DNA of 64,000 nt from Isoetes taiwanensis. Lineage: Eukaryota; Streptophyta; Lycopodiopsida; Isoetales; Isoetaceae. The notes beneath the pieces are model-generated. The model was given only the letters and a program-made list of their open reading frames with translations. It was not told where the DNA came from and did no database searches. This document shows positions 43,411-54,619 of the stretch, piece after piece; position 1 is the stretch's first letter, and each line of letters starts with the position of its first letter. Both the position numbers and the translations under genes were made by a program. The stretch covers positions 308,001 through 372,000 of the forward strand of contig JAJEKV010000145.1 of the NCBI GenBank assembly GCA_021234155.1, in the 5' to 3' direction.

Positions 43411-43435
43411 GGCCGCCGGGACCGCTTATTTATAA
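43411..43435 (+). promoter_or_regulatory. Promoter core of small gene D
   Basis: GGCCGCCGGGACCGC is followed by TTATTTATAACC about 80 bp before the ATG. The preceding text (CCAAGTCTCCACTAG, an A-run, then TCCAGCCG) is the uninterrupted form of the sites where the Penelope-like and CACTA elements entered upstream of gene B. Confidence 0.6.
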
Positions 43436-43512
43436 CCTCAAATACCACATTCTTCACACAACCTCACAGCAAAATTTGTAGCTCCTTTGAGTTAATCAGT
43501 CATTCGATAGAT

Positions 43513-43740
43513 ATGAGCAGATTAGCAAGAATTGTGGAAGATGCATTCAGCGCTGCTCCAAGCAGACTAAGAAGCAATCCTCAAAAAATGGCTCAGCTCT
43601 CTGCGTTTTATCAGATGAGAGAAGAATGCCGCTGTTGTAGTTTCTCATCTGCAGCTACTTCTAGTCCTTCTCAGCAGCATCATAAAAATGATGCCTTCAC
43701 CACATCTGATTGGATGCTCATCAGCAGCTTGGACAGATAA
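43513..43740 (+). CDS. Small Cys-cluster protein, type 2, copy D (unknown function)
   Basis: 75 aa, MSRLARIVEDAF to MLISSLDR, with the intact QKMAQLSAFYQMREECRCC core. It is the best-preserved type 2 copy, with promoter and leader intact, so it serves as the reference for copy B. Compared with type 1, the N-terminus has IVED for VFED, the linker has HHKNDAFTTSDW, and the end is SSLDR rather than SILDR. It is followed at 44221 by a broken family member. Confidence 0.8.
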   Translation: MSRLARIVEDAFSAAPSRLRSNPQKMAQLSAFYQMREECRCCSFSSAATSSPSQQHHKNDAFTTSDWMLISSLDR

Positions 43741-44220
43741 TGGCAAGAGGAAATTGAAAGGGTATATCTTTGTGATAAATGAACTAGTTAGTGGAAAATA
43801 GGCTGGCCTATCATGGTTCAAGGCATCAGACCAGAGAGTTGAATGATGTGATCAGGCATGCCTTTGATATTTGCAGAAGAAAACTTAAGGCACTTCTCAA
43901 ACAAATGTACAGAAACACCATCTTGAAATGCAAAAGGGGCTTCTCTCTTATTTCAGCTTTCTGAAAATTTTCTGCAATCTTTTTTTTGTTATCTATCAAC
44001 ATTACTGACTGAGTTGGATGGCATATTTACACTGAGCAAGAATCAGTGACACTTTTAAAGACATGAATCGCAAGTTAATATTTTGGCATATTAGCACTAA
44101 CATTAGTTGGATTGGAATGGTGGTTGGCTTGCTCAATATTACTATAGAGAGTAGAATGCAACTTCGAAGGTTCATATTTCAGTATTTGGTATTTGTAGAC
44201 GGAAAAGTAATGAGCAAAGA

Positions 44221-44372
44221 ATGGTCCAGCTCTCTGCCTTTTACCAGATGATTGAAGAGTGTCGCTGTTGTTGAGTGCCTAATCTCCACCTTATATTCCT
44301 CTGCTGCAGCAGCATAATAGTTGCTTTGCCTTCTCCATATCTGACTGGATTGTTATGAGCATTAGACATATA
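44221..44372 (+). pseudogene. Small Cys-cluster protein, broken copy F
   Basis: MVQLSAFYQMIEECRCC is followed directly by TGA. About 70 bp later, in another frame, SDWIVMSIRHI corresponds to the family ending SDWM(V/L)IS(I/S)LDR. The N-terminal third is absent. It is a decayed duplicate immediately behind gene D. Confidence 0.75.
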
Positions 44373-47255
44373 AAAAGCCCCCTCAAAAGGAATTTGGAGA
44401 TGCCAGATTTTGTAGCTTAGCATCTTTGACGCCAGTATTGTAGTATTGTGGTCTCAAAAATTCCTTCTAGCAAAGGGGAAAACAACCAAACTGCCCCTAG
44501 TTTTTGCTAAAAATTATGACGCGCATTTAGGTAAATATGTTAATACAGTTTTTATGGCTCGTCAAATTTATTATTTGTGTTCAAGAACATTGTAGATTAG
44601 TTTAAGGTCCCTCTAACAAGAGCAGATCCATCTAATTAAGTTCATTTGTCAATTAGCAAAAATGCAAGATTATGCAGGTTTACATCTCTGTACATGCACA
44701 TGCAAGGCTACATTTAATTGCAGCGCCCTTGCAATGGTGCTACTCTCCCTATGGTCTTGTCATTGCCAATTGGTGCATGCACATAGGTTTGCAATTTCAT
44801 TAGCTGCAATTTTCTGAGGTACTCCATTTGCATGTTCTTTGTTTTCACATGTCCAGTATATAGCCAAATCCGAAGGAGTTGCTATCAGTGCTGTAGAGCA
44901 GAAATGAGTGGTAGTTTATCTCCAATGAATAATTAAATATAGGAGATTTTGCTCAAACAACAGTCTGCTACAGAAATAGCCTCCCATAAAGAGCAACAGT
45001 CTGCTACAGTCTGCTACGCAAATAGCCTCCCATAGTCTCTTTCTGACGCCAAGGGAAGGTGGGCTATAAAGAATAAGGAGCTTGAATTTAGACACACGCC
45101 CACGCTCAGATGTTTACTACTTTTGTTTACTTCCTATTTGAAATAGATAGTTGTCTGACATGGAATTTACTAATTTTACTGATAGAGAGTTGAGATTGTT
45201 TGCTGCAGCATAAGAACTTTAACAGTATCATCAGATGAATTGAGTTTGGGCATGTCATGTTCTAACCTTCTAAGACTCATTAGAGCATGTTAAAATGAGT
45301 CCAACTTTGCATGAAAGTTGGAGTAAAGATTTGTGCTGGGGATTTGGCTGCCCCATCAGTGGATGGTTGTAAATTTAGCTAAAGAAAGTTGCGATATGTA
45401 ATATATGCTAGCTTATGATCGTATGGCTGATGAATGGTCTCGTGCATCCCCATCAGTGCATCTACAGCATATACCCCATCAGTGCATCCTCGCCCTATTT
45501 TATGGATTGAGGATTGACATCCGTATAGCAAACTATTGAAATAATATTGTGCTAATTTCGTTTTGGGTTGGGGGAGGGTTTTCAGGCAGTGGTTAGGACT
45601 ATGATTTTCATATGGTATTGTATAAAAAACGGTATAATTTGCCATGTGGGAGGAGCTTGAGTGGTTTTTGCTATTTTGGGTGTTTTGCAACTCCCCTTCT
45701 TATATATTGTGGGTGGTTTTTCTTGGCATGGTTAGAAAAAGGAAGAAGCGGAATTTCGTGGGCGTGGATAAGAATGCACGGTGGTTTCTATTTGGAGCCC
45801 TGCTTTTTTGAGTCTGGGCAGGCACGGGAAGCTCTGTGCATACAAGAGGTTAGGCTTGACTGCCGGATTCGCCGGCTGGGCGAGAAGGCTGCAGGAGCTT
45901 TTGTTGCCACCAGAGACGGTTCAAGCATATATTCATAGTTTCTGCAGCAGGAAATCGTATTCTGCTTTGACCATTTTGGCATGGAATTTTGAGAGGATTA
46001 GAGTAGGTTATGCCGATTCGCAAGTCCAGGCAGTCTAGAAGAAGGAAGCGAAATAGACAGTACAAAATCCGACTCTAAAAACAGAGTGAGAAGATGCATA
46101 CAACAGGCCATTTGTCTTGCTCATAGTTGGAGGCAAGGAAGAAAGAACGGCTGCTCATGTCTTCTGTTCGCTGCTATTTTGTTCTTTCATGCCCAATTCC
46201 GTGGATTTTTTTTTTTTTTTCATTTTGAGTAGATAGGCCTAAGGCTCTCTTCCTCTAGCGAATTCTGCATAATGAGGCTGGAGATGCATGCTGTTGGTTT
46301 TCGCTGGCTAGGCTATGAAGCCGTTTTTGCTGTACTTTTCTCAATCTGGATTGTTTTAGAGCAAAATGGGGAGCTTCTTTGAAATTTCCATTCGGAGGGC
46401 AACAAAACAAAAATAGGCATCGATCCATCATTCGGTTTTCACTTCTATGGGTGGGATGCAAAATCTTCACATCTGAAATGGCCGATGTCCACACATCTAT
46501 GTGTTTCGTGGCCATGCTTGCATGAACGTGCTTGACAGGCCGTTGGTTGATGGCCACGGTGCTTGCTTTGCCTCAAGGTAAACAGCCGACCAGTAGGATT
46601 CATTTGCATAGACGATTTCACTGAGGCTCCACCAATTCGTCTCAATATTTCTTCAAATATAAATTTCATCTGAAAGAAATGCATGCTGTTTTGCCTACCA
46701 AGGCTTATGTAATTTCTTGCGTGTAATGATATTGTGGTTTTAGACCATTGAGGTCAAGGTGCACCATTGGAAAAGTTTGTCTTGCTTTAGTTATAAATGA
46801 TGTGGGCCATCGATCTGGTACAATGCCAGGAATATTCCCCACATCGATGGCTTCCAATAAAAGATGAACTCAATGCCATAATACTTGGAAAAAACGATAA
46901 TAAAACAAGACGATTAGCAATTGCTTCCTAAATTAGCATTTTCTCAATTCAAAGTTAGAAACTAGACGCCATAGCAGGCTGTGCACAAGATTAGGATGCA
47001 GCATGGTCCACATTACAAGATTCGTGGCCTTGAAAAGGCCCTCCCACTATTTCTACTGCTGCAAAAAGGCAGCGCCTCCAAGTTAATAGAAGATAAATAA
47101 AACATGAATGAAGAAGCAGATGAGTCAAGAAGTTCAAAGTAAGGACATCATTTCAAAAAGTTAAAATTAAAATCACGGAGTTCAAAATAAGGACATTATT
47201 TCAGGCACATTAAACCTATCCCTCAAACAACAACAAAACAACCATGAAAACATAC
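44373..47255. other. Intergenic stretch without a recognisable gene
   Basis: Frames at 45.6-46.0 kb and 46.3-46.6 kb have no motif I know. A short duplication (CAACAGTCTGCTACAG, GCAAATAGCCTCCCATA) lies at 44960-45030. A T-run marks 46209-46222. Nothing else can be supported. Confidence 0.4.
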
Positions 47256-47495
47256 CTTTTCAAGAGTAGCATCTGTTGAATGGGAATCTATATGTTCTTC
47301 TCAAGACGTGTGAAATGGCAATCCATTTGTTCTTCTCTAACAACATTATCAACCCATTCAATGGCAGTTCTGTGACTATCTGCGACAAGCTTTATATTCT
47401 CATGGCCACTTTCTCTAGTTTTTATAATAAAAATGATCATTCCATGGCATAATGCGAGCAGTTGTTCTACCTGTCTGACCACGACCTGCATTGTT
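47256..47495 (-). pseudogene. Exon fragment of a DAO-type FAD-dependent oxidoreductase
   Basis: Read on the minus strand across two frameshifts: AGRGQTGRTTARIMPWND, then ESGHENIKLVADSHRTAIEW and VDNVVREEQMDCHFTRL, then DSHSTDATLEK ending at a GAAAAG|GTATG splice donor. The 'GxTGRTTA' segment and 'ADSHxxAIxWVxxVVREExIDCxFxRL' match plant/cyanobacterial FAD oxidoreductases of the DAO family (often with a Rieske domain). Only this internal exon is present; neither the dinucleotide-binding start nor the rest lies nearby. It is a gene fragment, perhaps left by a transposon capture. Confidence 0.65.
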
Positions 47496-47649
47496 TTTTA
47501 AGTTTTTTTTTGTTCAGTAAAAAAATTTCAAAAAGGAGCCTTACATGAGTCATATAGTAAATACTAATCTTTAGCTTTTGCCTCTAGAAGCACTACAGAT
47601 TTTCATTCTATCTGCAATACCAGCCCCCACAATCACCACATCTATGCTT

Positions 47650-47882
47650 TAAAATGGACTCTTGACGTGGCACGCTATCTCACCACCCAACCACGAGCCC
47701 TCAGCTATGACACAGCTGCCCCAGAGCTCTCCCCCGAGCTACTATATAGCATGCACGCCCCCCTTTGGTCCTTCTTTGGACCAAAGGCCCTCTTTGGACC
47801 ATAGAGCCCCTTTTGGACTAAAAGCGCACTTTGGACCATAAGGCCCCTTTTGGACTAAAGGCCACGTCCTTGGCATATTGCA
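47650..47882 (-). mobile_element. Solo LTR of the same gypsy family
   Basis: TTGACGTGGCACGCTATCTC through CTACTATATAGCATGCACGC to the TTTGGACCATAAGGCCCC repeats matches the LTRs at 38.2 and 43.0 kb, with one extra copy of the internal TTTGGAC motif. No gag or pol sequence adjoins it. A target duplication was not recognisable. Confidence 0.85.
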
Positions 47883-48232
47883 TGCTTGATGCACATCTTG
47901 CTGATCCCACACAATGTTCGCAGGCCAGGAATAGTTTCTTCAGATACTATATGTTTTGAGGCCTACACGCTTGAATAACAAACAGGGATCGATAGCAAAA
48001 ACTGCAAGTCCAAGCTAGGATTTAGACCGGATGCTCAAGAATCGCCATCAAATGCAGATAACAACATCAGTTCTACCTTCTAAATTTGACCTTTTGCATC
48101 AGACCTTCGGGTCGGATCCCGCTGGAAAATGCACTCGTGTATTTCCAACCTCTAGATCTGGAAATACTCCACAGAGGTAACCCTCCTCGGCGCATCCTAG
48201 CCCTACACCTAGGCATTTGACGGGTCAAATGC

Positions 48233-48436
48233 TTAGGGTGCTTTCCCATGGATCTCGGACCTCAAGGTTTTCTTGAGGTTCAGATAAGGGCGTGCAGGTT
48301 CCCGCGGGCGCCTCAACCTCAAAGACTCAGGTTTTTGACCTGAATCAGAAGTAATCACCAAGCATTTCTTAACACTGAGGTTTTTGACCTGGACCCAGAT
48401 TTCCAGGTCGCCAATCTCATGGGAAAAGCACCCTTA
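48233..48436. mobile_element. Tourist-like MITE, copy 2
   Basis: A 198-bp relative of the element at 36.7 kb: ends GGGTGCTTTCCCATG and CATGGGAAAAGCACCC, flanked by TTA on both sides. The interior shares the 'GACCTGGACC' type words but is otherwise divergent, suggesting a family with several ages. Confidence 0.8.
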
Positions 48437-49174
48437 GCCACTATTCATCCTATTTGACGTGATGTTAGACTGGTCGTGATTCCATAAGCCATAATTTCCA
48501 CGCCAATATTATGCCACGTCAGCACTGAATAAGCATTGCGCTATTGTAAATTTGAACTATGGAGGCCAATAACAGTTTTGGATAGAAGAATCAAGGTGTA
48601 GAGCATAGCTTTTTGGCCAAGATAGATCCTCAGACAGGTTAATTTATGCCTTTGTTGACTCTTGCTTCCCTTTGTTTTTTAGGTCTAAAATTCTTCATAA
48701 ATAGTATATAGAATATAATATAGTTTTTATCATCATAATACTGCAACTATCATGAAACCCATAGGATTGTAGTTTAAGTGAGGCATTATAAACTGTTATA
48801 AGCCTATATTAAAACAGTCTGTGCTAGAACAGCCTATATTAGAACAGTCCCGAGTTATAAGGCTTTGTACCATAGCCTCTTACATTTTATGGTCTAAATG
48901 GCAGCACATCAATGTATTTTATATATGAATAGAAGCTGAAACCTTAAGTCTATTCATGTTATAAGAACATTTCGTATAACCCATATGGTTATGCTTGCTA
49001 ATTTTTAACAGTCTATACAGCCAATCAGCAGGTGATTCTTTACTTTACAGATCATTGCTTTAAAGAGGTTTATACTCCGCAACTATCTTGGCATATCTAA
49101 AAGCCAGGAGATCTTTTCTTATACCTCGTTCCTCAAACAAGGACTAATCTCACTGTATATTTAAACATGTCAAA
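48437..49174. other. Intergenic, A/T-rich
   Basis: No gene is visible. A short repeat (GCCTATATTAAAACAGTC, GCCTATATTAGAACAGTC) lies at 48805-48855. It could be leader or tail sequence of the ORF at 49.2 kb, but nothing proves it. Confidence 0.35.
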
Positions 49175-49495
49175 TCAAAGCCATATTTCGTCATCTTCAT
49201 AATCTAGATCGTCTATTTGTGTCTCAGGGACATAGTGATCAGCACTACTATTGCTCCTGTAAAATCCGCCTGGATTCCTGTTAAAACTACCTCTTTTTGC
49301 CATGAAACTGCTATTGCCATCATCATAGTTTCGTTTGGAATCATATCCTCTGCCTCCATCTCTCCTGTTCATCTCCAGATTTTCTAATCTAACTGAATTG
49401 TAGCACCAGAGAAGCTCCCTTTCTTCCTCTGTTCTGGGTATTTCTTCTTCCTCTGCGCTTAGGGTATCAGAATCTTCATCAAAAAAATAACCCAT
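49175..49495 (-). CDS. Acidic / RG-rich / acidic small protein, relative of the Penelope-element ORF
   Basis: 106 aa with a clean start (MGYFFDEDSDTLSAEEEE), a central basic Arg/Gly/Asn/Tyr segment (RRDGGRGYDSKRNY, KRGSFNRNPGGFYRSN) and a very acidic end (ETQIDDLDYEDDEIWL). Order, length and several positions (MG start, acidic run, GRGY, KR-SFN, TQ then acidic tail) parallel the protein at 15.7-16.1 kb. No RT or ORF1 remnant lies next to it. It may be a solitary remnant of a second, older element, a domesticated copy, or an independent host gene of similar composition. RNA binding through the RG-type segment is inference. Confidence 0.5.
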   Translation of the reverse strand: MGYFFDEDSDTLSAEEEEIPRTEEERELLWCYNSVRLENLEMNRRDGGRGYDSKRNYDDGNSSFMAKRGSFNRNPGGFYRSNSSADHYVPETQIDDLDYEDDEIWL

Positions 49496-50600
49496 ATGGC
49501 TAATCTATAATTATGCCCAGGAAGATCCTATGTAATTGAAGGCAGTCGGCTTTACTGCTCAAGTTACCAAGAGGTCGGGCCGCTGAACATTGTCAGTGCC
49601 CTAAAGCCACACTTTAATGGCTTCGGCTTGTCTACTCAGCATAGCCATTTTTCCACCAGACGAATCTTTTTATTAAAAAAAAAACCCAATTACACCATAT
49701 ACTACTAGTTAAAGGTTAGGGGTATTTTTCTAAGTCCCCTAAATTCCAAGTGCCCATGCCTGGAAAATGTTCAGTACTTTATCTTTAATCCCCTATTATC
49801 AATTGTTTTCCATTACCATGGTCAATTAGAATAGCGTCTTATTTGTTCATAATATCAAGTAAAATTCTTTATTCTTTATCAAGTAGCTCTATCTGATAGC
49901 TGTCTAGAAGTAGTAGTTTAGTAATTTCATTAAATTACTAAGACCATGCTTATACTAACTACCTTTTTGTTCTTTATCAGGATATAGTGGGGTGTAGTGC
50001 CCAACCTTTACTTAGATTCATCATATGCATAAAAAAAAAAAAAAAAAAAAAAAAACTAGAATAAACCATCTTTTGCATTATGTAAGGAAGATATAGGAGA
50101 TTATTAGAATAAGAGAATATGCAGATATATTATCTGAGCAAAAGTGATTCGTAGCTGGGAAAAGTCTAGTAATGCAAAATCGCCTTAAAGTTGCGAATCA
50201 AATCCTAGAAAAGCAAGAAATGGTTAAAATAATGCAATCCTGATCTTTCTTAACAGATGTAGAATGTGGGCAACACATCTAAAATGCCATATCATAATCA
50301 ATGAAGGAATTACGAATAAAAGAGAAATAATTTAGCAACATATCAAATCGGCCTGCCAAAATAGGAGATTAGTCTTACTAGAACTATGGGAGTTGGCAAA
50401 TAGAGTTTAGACATTGACATCCATGTTTGTTGAGAAACCTGGGATCTAATATGTCTGAATGAAAATCTCGCTTTCTATCCAACAGAGTAATTTGTATCCT
50501 CACGGGGTCTGGTCCCTTTGTGATCATGGTCATGCTGCAAAATGCCTTGACTTGGCGAAATTGTATCGTCTAGATGAATCTCTTGCTTGGCAAATGAATT
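49496..50600. other. Intergenic, A/T-rich with long A-tract
   Basis: A 26-nt A-run occurs at about 50031. No coding signal is visible. The A-run could be the tail of a retroposed sequence, but no matching duplication was seen. Confidence 0.35.
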
Positions 50601-50629
50601 CTCTCTTCAGGTCTGCGGTTTGAGGGCAT

Positions 50630-51075
50630 AGGAGCAGGTGCAATCATAGTCCTCCTCGAAGTGATGTGAGGAGGTTCTTGTCAGGAAACCAGCAGAACAT
50701 TTCTGGATGTCCTCGAATCTTTTGTTTGGAAAGGTGATACGCCTGCTTGGGATGAAGACTTTTCCTGCATAAAAAGTCATTATATAAGTTAATTTTATAA
50801 ATCCAAGATATATCATGACTGGTTTGGGATAAAATGGCTTGAGGCCGTATGATTTCATTGTTGAAAATTAGTTTATTCCTGCCCTTCCAGATTCTTCACA
50901 TCAGAATATAAAAGCTCCAATGTCTTGGGTTGTTTGGAAAAAGAAGTTAGTTTCGGGGCTTTCCGGCTTCTGTCGAGATTTCTACTGTCCATTGGGATCA
51001 GAAGCAAGATCTGAAAAGGTGATCTTCATTTTCTGCAAAAGATAGACATCTGGGACAGACATTAGTATTAGAAAA
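50630..51075 (-). pseudogene. Remnant of L1 ORF2 C-terminus (zf-RVT and RNase-H-adjacent region)
   Basis: On the minus strand CPRCLSFAENEDHLFRSCF is followed, after stops and frame changes, by a WKGRNKLIFNN segment and QAILSQTSHDISW. CPxC...E...HLF..C is the zinc-binding domain that ends plant L1 reverse transcriptases, and IWKxRNxxxF is the usual next segment. Everything upstream (RT, endonuclease) is absent here. Confidence 0.6.
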
Positions 51076-51424
51076 ATTGCAACTGAACCTTTTGCAATTA
51101 GTGGCTAAGCTCTTACGCCATAATTTCTAGATGAATGCCTTAATTTTAAAGCAGGTTGGAGAATTTCAAAGATGCTTCAAGTTGACCTGACATCTTTCTT
51201 GAGAGATTCTCCATTTGAGTTGCATAGTCATTTGCTGCTTCCAAATAAGGAATTTGTAAGCCTGATTAACCTTAAAAATGAACTTTCCTTTATGTTGCCA
51301 AGTGATGTCACGTCGCATTTAATTAAAGTGGGTCAAATCTCAAAGTTTGGGACTCAGACTGAAAATGGGACTCATACGATTTTTTTTTTCTTAATTGAAT
51401 GCTTGAATAGAATTTTTTCTTAAC

Positions 51425-51720
51425 AAGACAAAAATAACATTTACAAAGAACAATTCGAGAAAAGAAGGGGAGACGGTGGAGAAAGAATGGTAGGAAGGAA
51501 GGGGAGATGGAAGGGAGGGAGGGAGACAAAAGAGCAGGGGAGAAGGAGGGAGGCAGGGGAGGGGAGAGAGGCAGGGAAGAGGGGAGGGGAGGGGAGAGAG
51601 GCACAAGAGAGAGGAGAGGGATTTAGGGAAAGGGGCAAAGGGGCAAAAGAAGGGAGGGAGGGAGGGAAGGAGAAGATGGGGGCAAGGAGATTTTGGAAGG
51701 GGAGAGAATCTCCCCTTCAA
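51425..51720 (+). repeat. Purine-only low-complexity tract
   Basis: About 300 bp almost entirely of A and G on the plus strand (GGGAGGGAGG, GGGGAGAGAGGCA words). Long frames on either strand (Ser/Pro/Leu- or Gly/Arg/Glu-rich) are artefacts of composition. Such tracts can form triplex or quadruplex DNA; no biological role is visible. Confidence 0.8.
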
Positions 51721-52624
51721 TAAATAAATAAAAACTAAATATTATAAATTAAAAAAAGAAATTAAATCTCATATTAAAATAAAAATTAAATATTACATTA
51801 AAAAAAAATTATTACTAAATTAAATACTACTAATCTCAACCTTCTCGACTCACTAGTCGAGAAGGAATTTTCTCATGCTCGTGCAAGTAATTGTGGTCTC
51901 TCTTGGATCTTCCAGTCTCTTCCCCCTGCAGCGCAGCTATTTGCTGTTCTAGCAATTCCATTCTTCTTTTTTGAATCGATTCACAGAATGGACCTGGGCT
52001 TACCTCCTGCTTAAATCGGCACAGCCTATGTAAGCTGGATAACCAAATCTGCACAAAATAGCTACTGCACAAATCGGAGTCTACAGCAATTCGGATTAGC
52101 CTAGCACTCTTCTCACGTCAATAATCTGGAAACAAAAGTTCGGCCCTGATTTTTTGAGTTTCAGTAAATTGTGCTAAAGAACGGATCCGATTCAAGATCC
52201 TGCTTCAGTCGCCCGATTCATATGCTTTTGCTTTCCTCCTGTTTTGCAGCAGCTGCAGCAACTTCCATCCTGGTTTTCTCATCCGGTCCTCTGGCTACAT
52301 TTTCAAAGCAGAGTGTGAAGTTTAAAAGATAGATAGTAGTTTTAACGTCACGCCTCTAGGCAGCATCCAACTGGACATGTGACATTGAAGTTTAAAAGCT
52401 TGCTTATCGTGAAGGAAAGTGGGCCTTAAAGCTCGTGCTCTGCCATATCTTCACATGACAGACCTCTGCTCCGGCAAGTCTGCCATAGCCAGATCTCATA
52501 TTTTTTGCCCCGGCACTACAAGCTTTTTTTATCTATTTCAACATCAGTGGGGTATTTCCAAGTACTGATCCGACCTGATCAGGGGTGTTTCCAAGCTCTG
52601 TGGTTGTAGTTCTTCTGATACTAT

Positions 52625-52860
52625 GCCAGATGAAGAAATGGAAATCCGGCACAACAGATGGGAAGCTTGGAAGCCGATGAAAGCTGGAAGGAAGCCGATA
52701 AATCTGGCACATCAGATGGGAAGCTTGGAAGCCGATGAAAGCTGGAAGGAAGCCGATGAAAGCTTGGAAGGAAGCTGAAAGCTGATAGGAAGACGAAAGC
52801 TGAAAGGAACCCAAAAGCTGATAGGAAGACGATGAAAGCTTGGAAATCCGGCATATGATA
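52625..52860 (+). repeat. Minisatellite with about 20-bp units
   Basis: GAAGCCGATGAAAGCTGGAAG and its variants (GAAGCTGAAAGCTGATAG, GAAGACGAAAGCTGAAAG) repeat about ten times. TCCGGCA(C/T)A sits at both ends and a 50-bp block (CACATCAGATGGGAAGCTTG) appears twice. The Ser/Phe/Leu-rich minus-strand frames across it are by-products. Confidence 0.75.
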
Positions 52861-53645
52861 GGGCCGATCCTGCATCTGGCTCCGCATCTTGAAAAGAAAT
52901 GGTTCTTGAATAGCTCCGCTTCCATGCCATAGCCAGGATCTTGAGAGTTCGCCATAGCCACAATTTCGTAAGTGTACCAAAACTCTTTTTTTCAAAGGTA
53001 TGTACCAAATCTCCCCCTTTTTCAATTTCAAATTTCAAACTTAAGCATGGGTGGGAGATAATAGGGTGTACGTAAGAAAAGAGTACGGATATAGCGTGGC
53101 CAATAGGTTATTTTTTTAAGGCTAATGGGTATGAAAAATTAAAATATTATATATAAATTGACATCTATTTATACGCCCCCAATTTCCCTTTTTATGTGTG
53201 TGCTACTATGTTCACATATTGCACATTATGTTGCCATTATAGGGGCACATTTTCGAGGCATATAGTTCTTATTCCAGGTAATTTTTTTTTTAAATTTAAC
53301 TTTTTAAAGGTCGTGATATACTTTGAACCTTGTTTGATCCAGTTTGAAGGTTTAAGACACAAAATGGGGACAAATACTCTTTGACGCACATAATCATCCT
53401 CTACAGTTCCTAAGACAATGTTGCAAAAGGTTTACATATTAATAATTTAATGCATAGGTTTAATGCATAGGTTTACATTGGTTTAACTATTTCAATGTGC
53501 TTTCATAGGTTTATTACATAGATTTACATAGTTTTAATGCATAGCTTTCATAGGTTTAGATAGGTTTAATAGGTTTTGTGATCCAATGGTACCTCTGCAA
53601 AAATAACCTCTGGCTCTGAAAACTGCGTTTATCACTCTGAGTTGC

Positions 53646-53920
53646 CTTTCTCGACTCGTGAGTCGACAAAAGGCCTCAGACTTGCGTTTTCACTCTGAGC
53701 CGGCCTTATGGTCTTTCTCGACTCTCGAGTCGAGAAAGGGCCTTGGGGGTCTTTCTCGACTCGCGAGTCGAGAAAGGCTCTCAAAAAACTTTTTTTTTTC
53801 TTACTTAAAAAAAAGGGATTTTTTTTTTTTTTTTAACTCTAAGCTACGTTTCTCGACTCGCGAGTCAAGAAAGACCCTCAAAGGGGCCTTAGGGCCTTTC
53901 TCGACTCGAGTCGAGAAAGG
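53646..53920. repeat. Cluster of five palindromes (TTTCTCGACTCG half-sites)
   Basis: Near-perfect 22-28 bp inverted repeats lie at about 53646, 53713, 53751, 53849 and 53895, spaced 38-98 bp apart. Outlying members lie at 51842 and 54310. They share the half-site with the array at 1-552. The dense, unevenly spaced palindromes resemble a protein-binding array such as the subterminal zone of a DNA transposon. The region between 51.8 and 54.3 kb has no transposase. Confidence 0.7.
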
Positions 53921-54619
53921 GCCTCATAATTACTTTCTTCAGAAATGGCCCTTAGAACTGGTTGTCTTCTTATTTGTATTGTCTGTAGCATCACTTGCAT
54001 TAACTTGATTTTGTCTTTCCTGGTACAGATCGCGAACAGAAAGGACATGATCGGGAGCCATGGAAAGCCCCGTCTCTTCAAGTTGCTCTCGTGGCTTGGA
54101 ACACCTCGGATCTTGCTCTGCATGATGTTCCCAGTAGGTGGTCTGTGTGCGAAGATGATGTAATATTTGTGTCAACCCGACCATCATGGTATCTTCAACC
54201 ATTGTAAAATACAATGTAATGAAATTATTTATGAATAAAAATTTAGGGCAGATCAGCACTTTGTTTACAGAGAGATAGCATTTTCATTGGTTTTAGTTGT
54301 GTTCTTTATCTTCTCGACTTGCTAACCGAGAAAAGTAGACCGCGTAATTTTCCTTAACATTTTTTTCACACAGGAAAACAGGCATCTTCTAAAGCAATAA
54401 TGCGGTTTTAAACGTTTCCCTCGTCCTTTTTGTGTAAAATAACAGGGTTCCAAAAAAAATGGGAATGGAAGACCCACTTTAATTAAATGTGACTTTGTCA
54501 CTTAAAAAAGCATGAGAAATGTAGTCAAGGATAGCATTATAGAGAGTCCTGCTGTTATCATCCTCATTACTAATGACAGAATTCTTGAAAGTGATAGCCT
54601 CTTCATTTAGAAAGAGGGA

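Noticed and set aside
45612-46038. Two overlapping plus-strand frames of 85-108 aa
   Set aside because: No motif, overlapping in different frames, no conserved context.
51323-51723. Long Ser/Pro-rich and Gly/Arg/Glu-rich frames
   Set aside because: Produced by a purine-only tract that leaves stop codons out by composition.
52533-53038. Overlapping 108-142 aa minus-strand frames
   Set aside because: They translate a minisatellite in several frames with the same repeat pattern; no start context or domain.
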